This document shows, in pieces, positions 4,268-5,596 of a DNA stretch of 5,596 nucleotides. The position numbers were made by a program, and so were the translations under genes. The notes beneath the pieces are model-generated. The model did not search any database and was not told the DNA's origin. It saw only the letters and a program-made list of their open reading frames with translations. The stretch's first letter is position 1, and each line of letters opens with the position of its first letter. Where the stretch lies: NCBI GenBank assembly GCA_905236115.1, contig CAJOOL010000007.1:1-5596 (forward strand). The letters are read 5' to 3'. Origin of the DNA: an uncultured Endomicrobiia bacterium (GTDB taxonomy: Bacteria; Elusimicrobiota; Endomicrobiia; Endomicrobiales; Endomicrobiaceae).

Positions 4268-5596
4268 TTATTGCAACGACGACAGATTAACGAACGAATT
4301 AAACTTTTCCGTAATATAATTTATTAAAGAAATTCTGTTTATTTTTATACTTTCATCTTCACACATAACCATAACTTTTTCAAAGAAGTTATCCAAATAA
4401 GGTTTAATATCGTTAAGTTTATTTATTGCATTTGTATAATCTTTTTTAGCAAGAAGTTCATCTAACTGTTTATCTATAACGGCATACTGATTATACAAAC
4501 TCTTTTCGGCTTCTTCTTTTAACAAATCCGCATTAACGGAATCCGAAAAATTCAAATTCTGTTTCTTTGCCTGATTTAAAATATTGCTTGCCCTTTTAAA
4601 TATTGTTGTAATAGATTCAAAAGAACTTTCTTTTCTCAAGTTTTGAAGTGCATCAAGTTTCTTTTTTATGTCGCCGAGAACTTTCAAACCTGTTTTCTGC
4701 GAAGGAATAATTACCGCTTTAACTTCGTCGTATTTATAACCTTCGTTTTCATAAATATTTTCTATTCTGCTGAAGAAAAATTTTACAAGTCTCTGTTTTG
4801 CTGTTGCAAAAGTATCTTTCTGTTTTATTTGTTCCGGCATACAATTTAATGCCGTATCAATAATTTTTTCAAAGTCCGTTTCCGGCAAATATTGTCTTAT
4901 CATCCTTACAATACCGATAGCCATTCTTCTAAGTCCGTAAGGATCTGCCGAACCGGAAGGCTCCAGCCCTATGGCAAAATCCGCAGCGACGGTATCTATT
5001 TTATCGGCAAGAGAAACTACTGTTGATAAAATATTTTCCGGTAACGTTCCCGATGCCGATAACGGCCAGTAATGCTGTTCAACTGCTTGAGATATTTCTT
5101 CGCTTTCGCCGGCAACTTTGGAATAAATCCTGCCCATTATTCCCTGAAGTTCGGGATATTCAAAAACCATCTCGCTTACCAAATCGGTTTTTGACAAATC
5201 TATTACTCTTGTTAAAGTATCTTTGTTTATATTCAAACCGTTTTCTTCGTTTATAAAGTTTGCAACAGTTTTTATTCTTGTAAGTTTTTCATAAACAGTT
5301 CCGATTTCTTTTTGGAAGATAAGTCCTTTCAATCTTTCAAGAGAACTTTCAAAAGATTTTTTCAAATCGTTATCATAAAAGAATACCGAGTCTTCAAGAC
5401 GAGCAACAACAACTTTTTCGTAACCTGCTCTGACGATATCAAGGTTTTCGGATTTGCCGTTTCTTACATTAATAAAATAGTTTGTAAGTTTTCCGGCGGT
5501 ATCTTTAACGGCGAAACATTTCTGCTGTTTCTTAAGACATGTAATAAGAACTTCCGGAGGAAGCTTCAAATATTTTTCGTTGAATTTACATAATAC
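4268..5596 (-). CDS. glyS: Glycyl-tRNA synthetase beta subunit (5' end outside the window)
   Basis: GlyS pairs with GlyQ (alpha) to charge tRNA-Gly with glycine in the cytoplasm; the beta chain contributes tRNA binding and the anticodon-binding domain. The frame is open to the last base, so the first visible residue is internal; the visible 442 residues are about two thirds of the usual 690. Family landmarks in order, numbered from the window edge: KYLKLPPEVLIT (8-19), ARLEDSVFF (65-73), FEYPELQGIMGRIY (145-158), GESEE with EQHYWP (163-178), LADKIDT (196-202), GSADPYGLRR (215-224), FKRASNI (333-339) and FFEKVMVMCEDESIKINR (404-421, in the DALR-like C-terminal domain). No truncation or frameshift is visible. 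The stop lies 1 nt before the next gene's ATG. A separate glyQ would be expected upstream, outside the window. Confidence 0.97.
   Translation of the reverse strand, partial: VLCKFNEKYLKLPPEVLITCLKKQQKCFAVKDTAGKLTNYFINVRNGKSENLDIVRAGYEKVVVARLEDSVFFYDNDLKKSFESSLERLKGLIFQKEIGTVYEKLTRIKTVANFINEENGLNINKDTLTRVIDLSKTDLVSEMVFEYPELQGIMGRIYSKVAGESEEISQAVEQHYWPLSASGTLPENILSTVVSLADKIDTVAADFAIGLEPSGSADPYGLRRMAIGIVRMIRQYLPETDFEKIIDTALNCMPEQIKQKDTFATAKQRLVKFFFSRIENIYENEGYKYDEVKAVIIPSQKTGLKVLGDIKKKLDALQNLRKESSFESITTIFKRASNILNQAKKQNLNFSDSVNADLLKEEAEKSLYNQYAVIDKQLDELLAKKDYTNAINKLNDIKPYLDNFFEKVMVMCEDESIKINRISLINYITEKFNSFVNLSSLQ

Noticed and set aside
4273..4282. GCAACGACGA at the end of glyS, identical to 674-683 in the repeat cluster
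   Set aside because: It is a single 10-base match that encodes ordinary GlyS tail residues and has no palindrome around it; chance cannot be excluded.
5567..5569. TTG as the start of glyS
   Set aside because: The frame continues open to the window edge, and the nine residues before it continue the family motif; the true start is outside.
4643..5593. Plus-strand open frames opposite glyS
   Set aside because: All are antisense to strongly conserved GlyS motifs and show no domain.

Overview
The window is AT-rich DNA from a low-GC bacterium. It carries three genes on the minus strand, one on the plus strand, and a GC-richer block of short palindromic repeats where the two transcription directions converge. 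GlyS as a separate beta chain means the organism uses the alpha2/beta2 type of glycyl-tRNA synthetase. Together with the base composition, the TMTC-like membrane/TPR protein and the dispersed palindromes, this suggests an Elusimicrobiota/Endomicrobium-like bacterium. That placement is a guess; no marker in the window fixes it.

Layout. Positions 1-249 hold no gene but contain three separate inverted repeats upstream of a small XRE-family DNA-binding protein (250-624, plus). Positions 625-878 are a convergent intergenic gap. Its core is four palindromic modules with shared end motifs (GAGAT at the left, ATGAC at the right). GC is about 55% over 631-760, clearly above the flanking genes. From 5596 down to 879 the minus strand encodes, in transcription order, the C-terminal two thirds of glyS (running off the window), a 580-residue multi-pass membrane protein with C-terminal TPR repeats, and a 554-residue ComEC/Rec2-type channel protein without the metallo-beta-lactamase domain. 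The stop of glyS and the start of the membrane protein are 1 nt apart, and the membrane protein overlaps comEC by 20 nt. The three genes are therefore very probably one operon with coupled translation.

How the genes relate. GlyS is a housekeeping enzyme. The TPR protein has the hallmarks of the TMTC-like branch of GT-C glycosyltransferases, and ComEC forms the inner-membrane DNA uptake pore. No shared pathway is evident beyond cotranscription. The XRE protein may control itself through the dyads upstream of it; this is inference.

The least ordinary signal is repeat material that seems to enter or abut coding sequence. The XRE gene ends in a stretch resembling the repeat flank. The membrane protein carries a hydrophilic loop whose DNA shares several short words with the intergenic repeats. 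The comEC stop codon lies at the edge of a perfect palindrome. The N-terminus of ComEC is also built on a 9-bp tandem repeat. All these similarities are short and were found by eye, so they are leads rather than proof.
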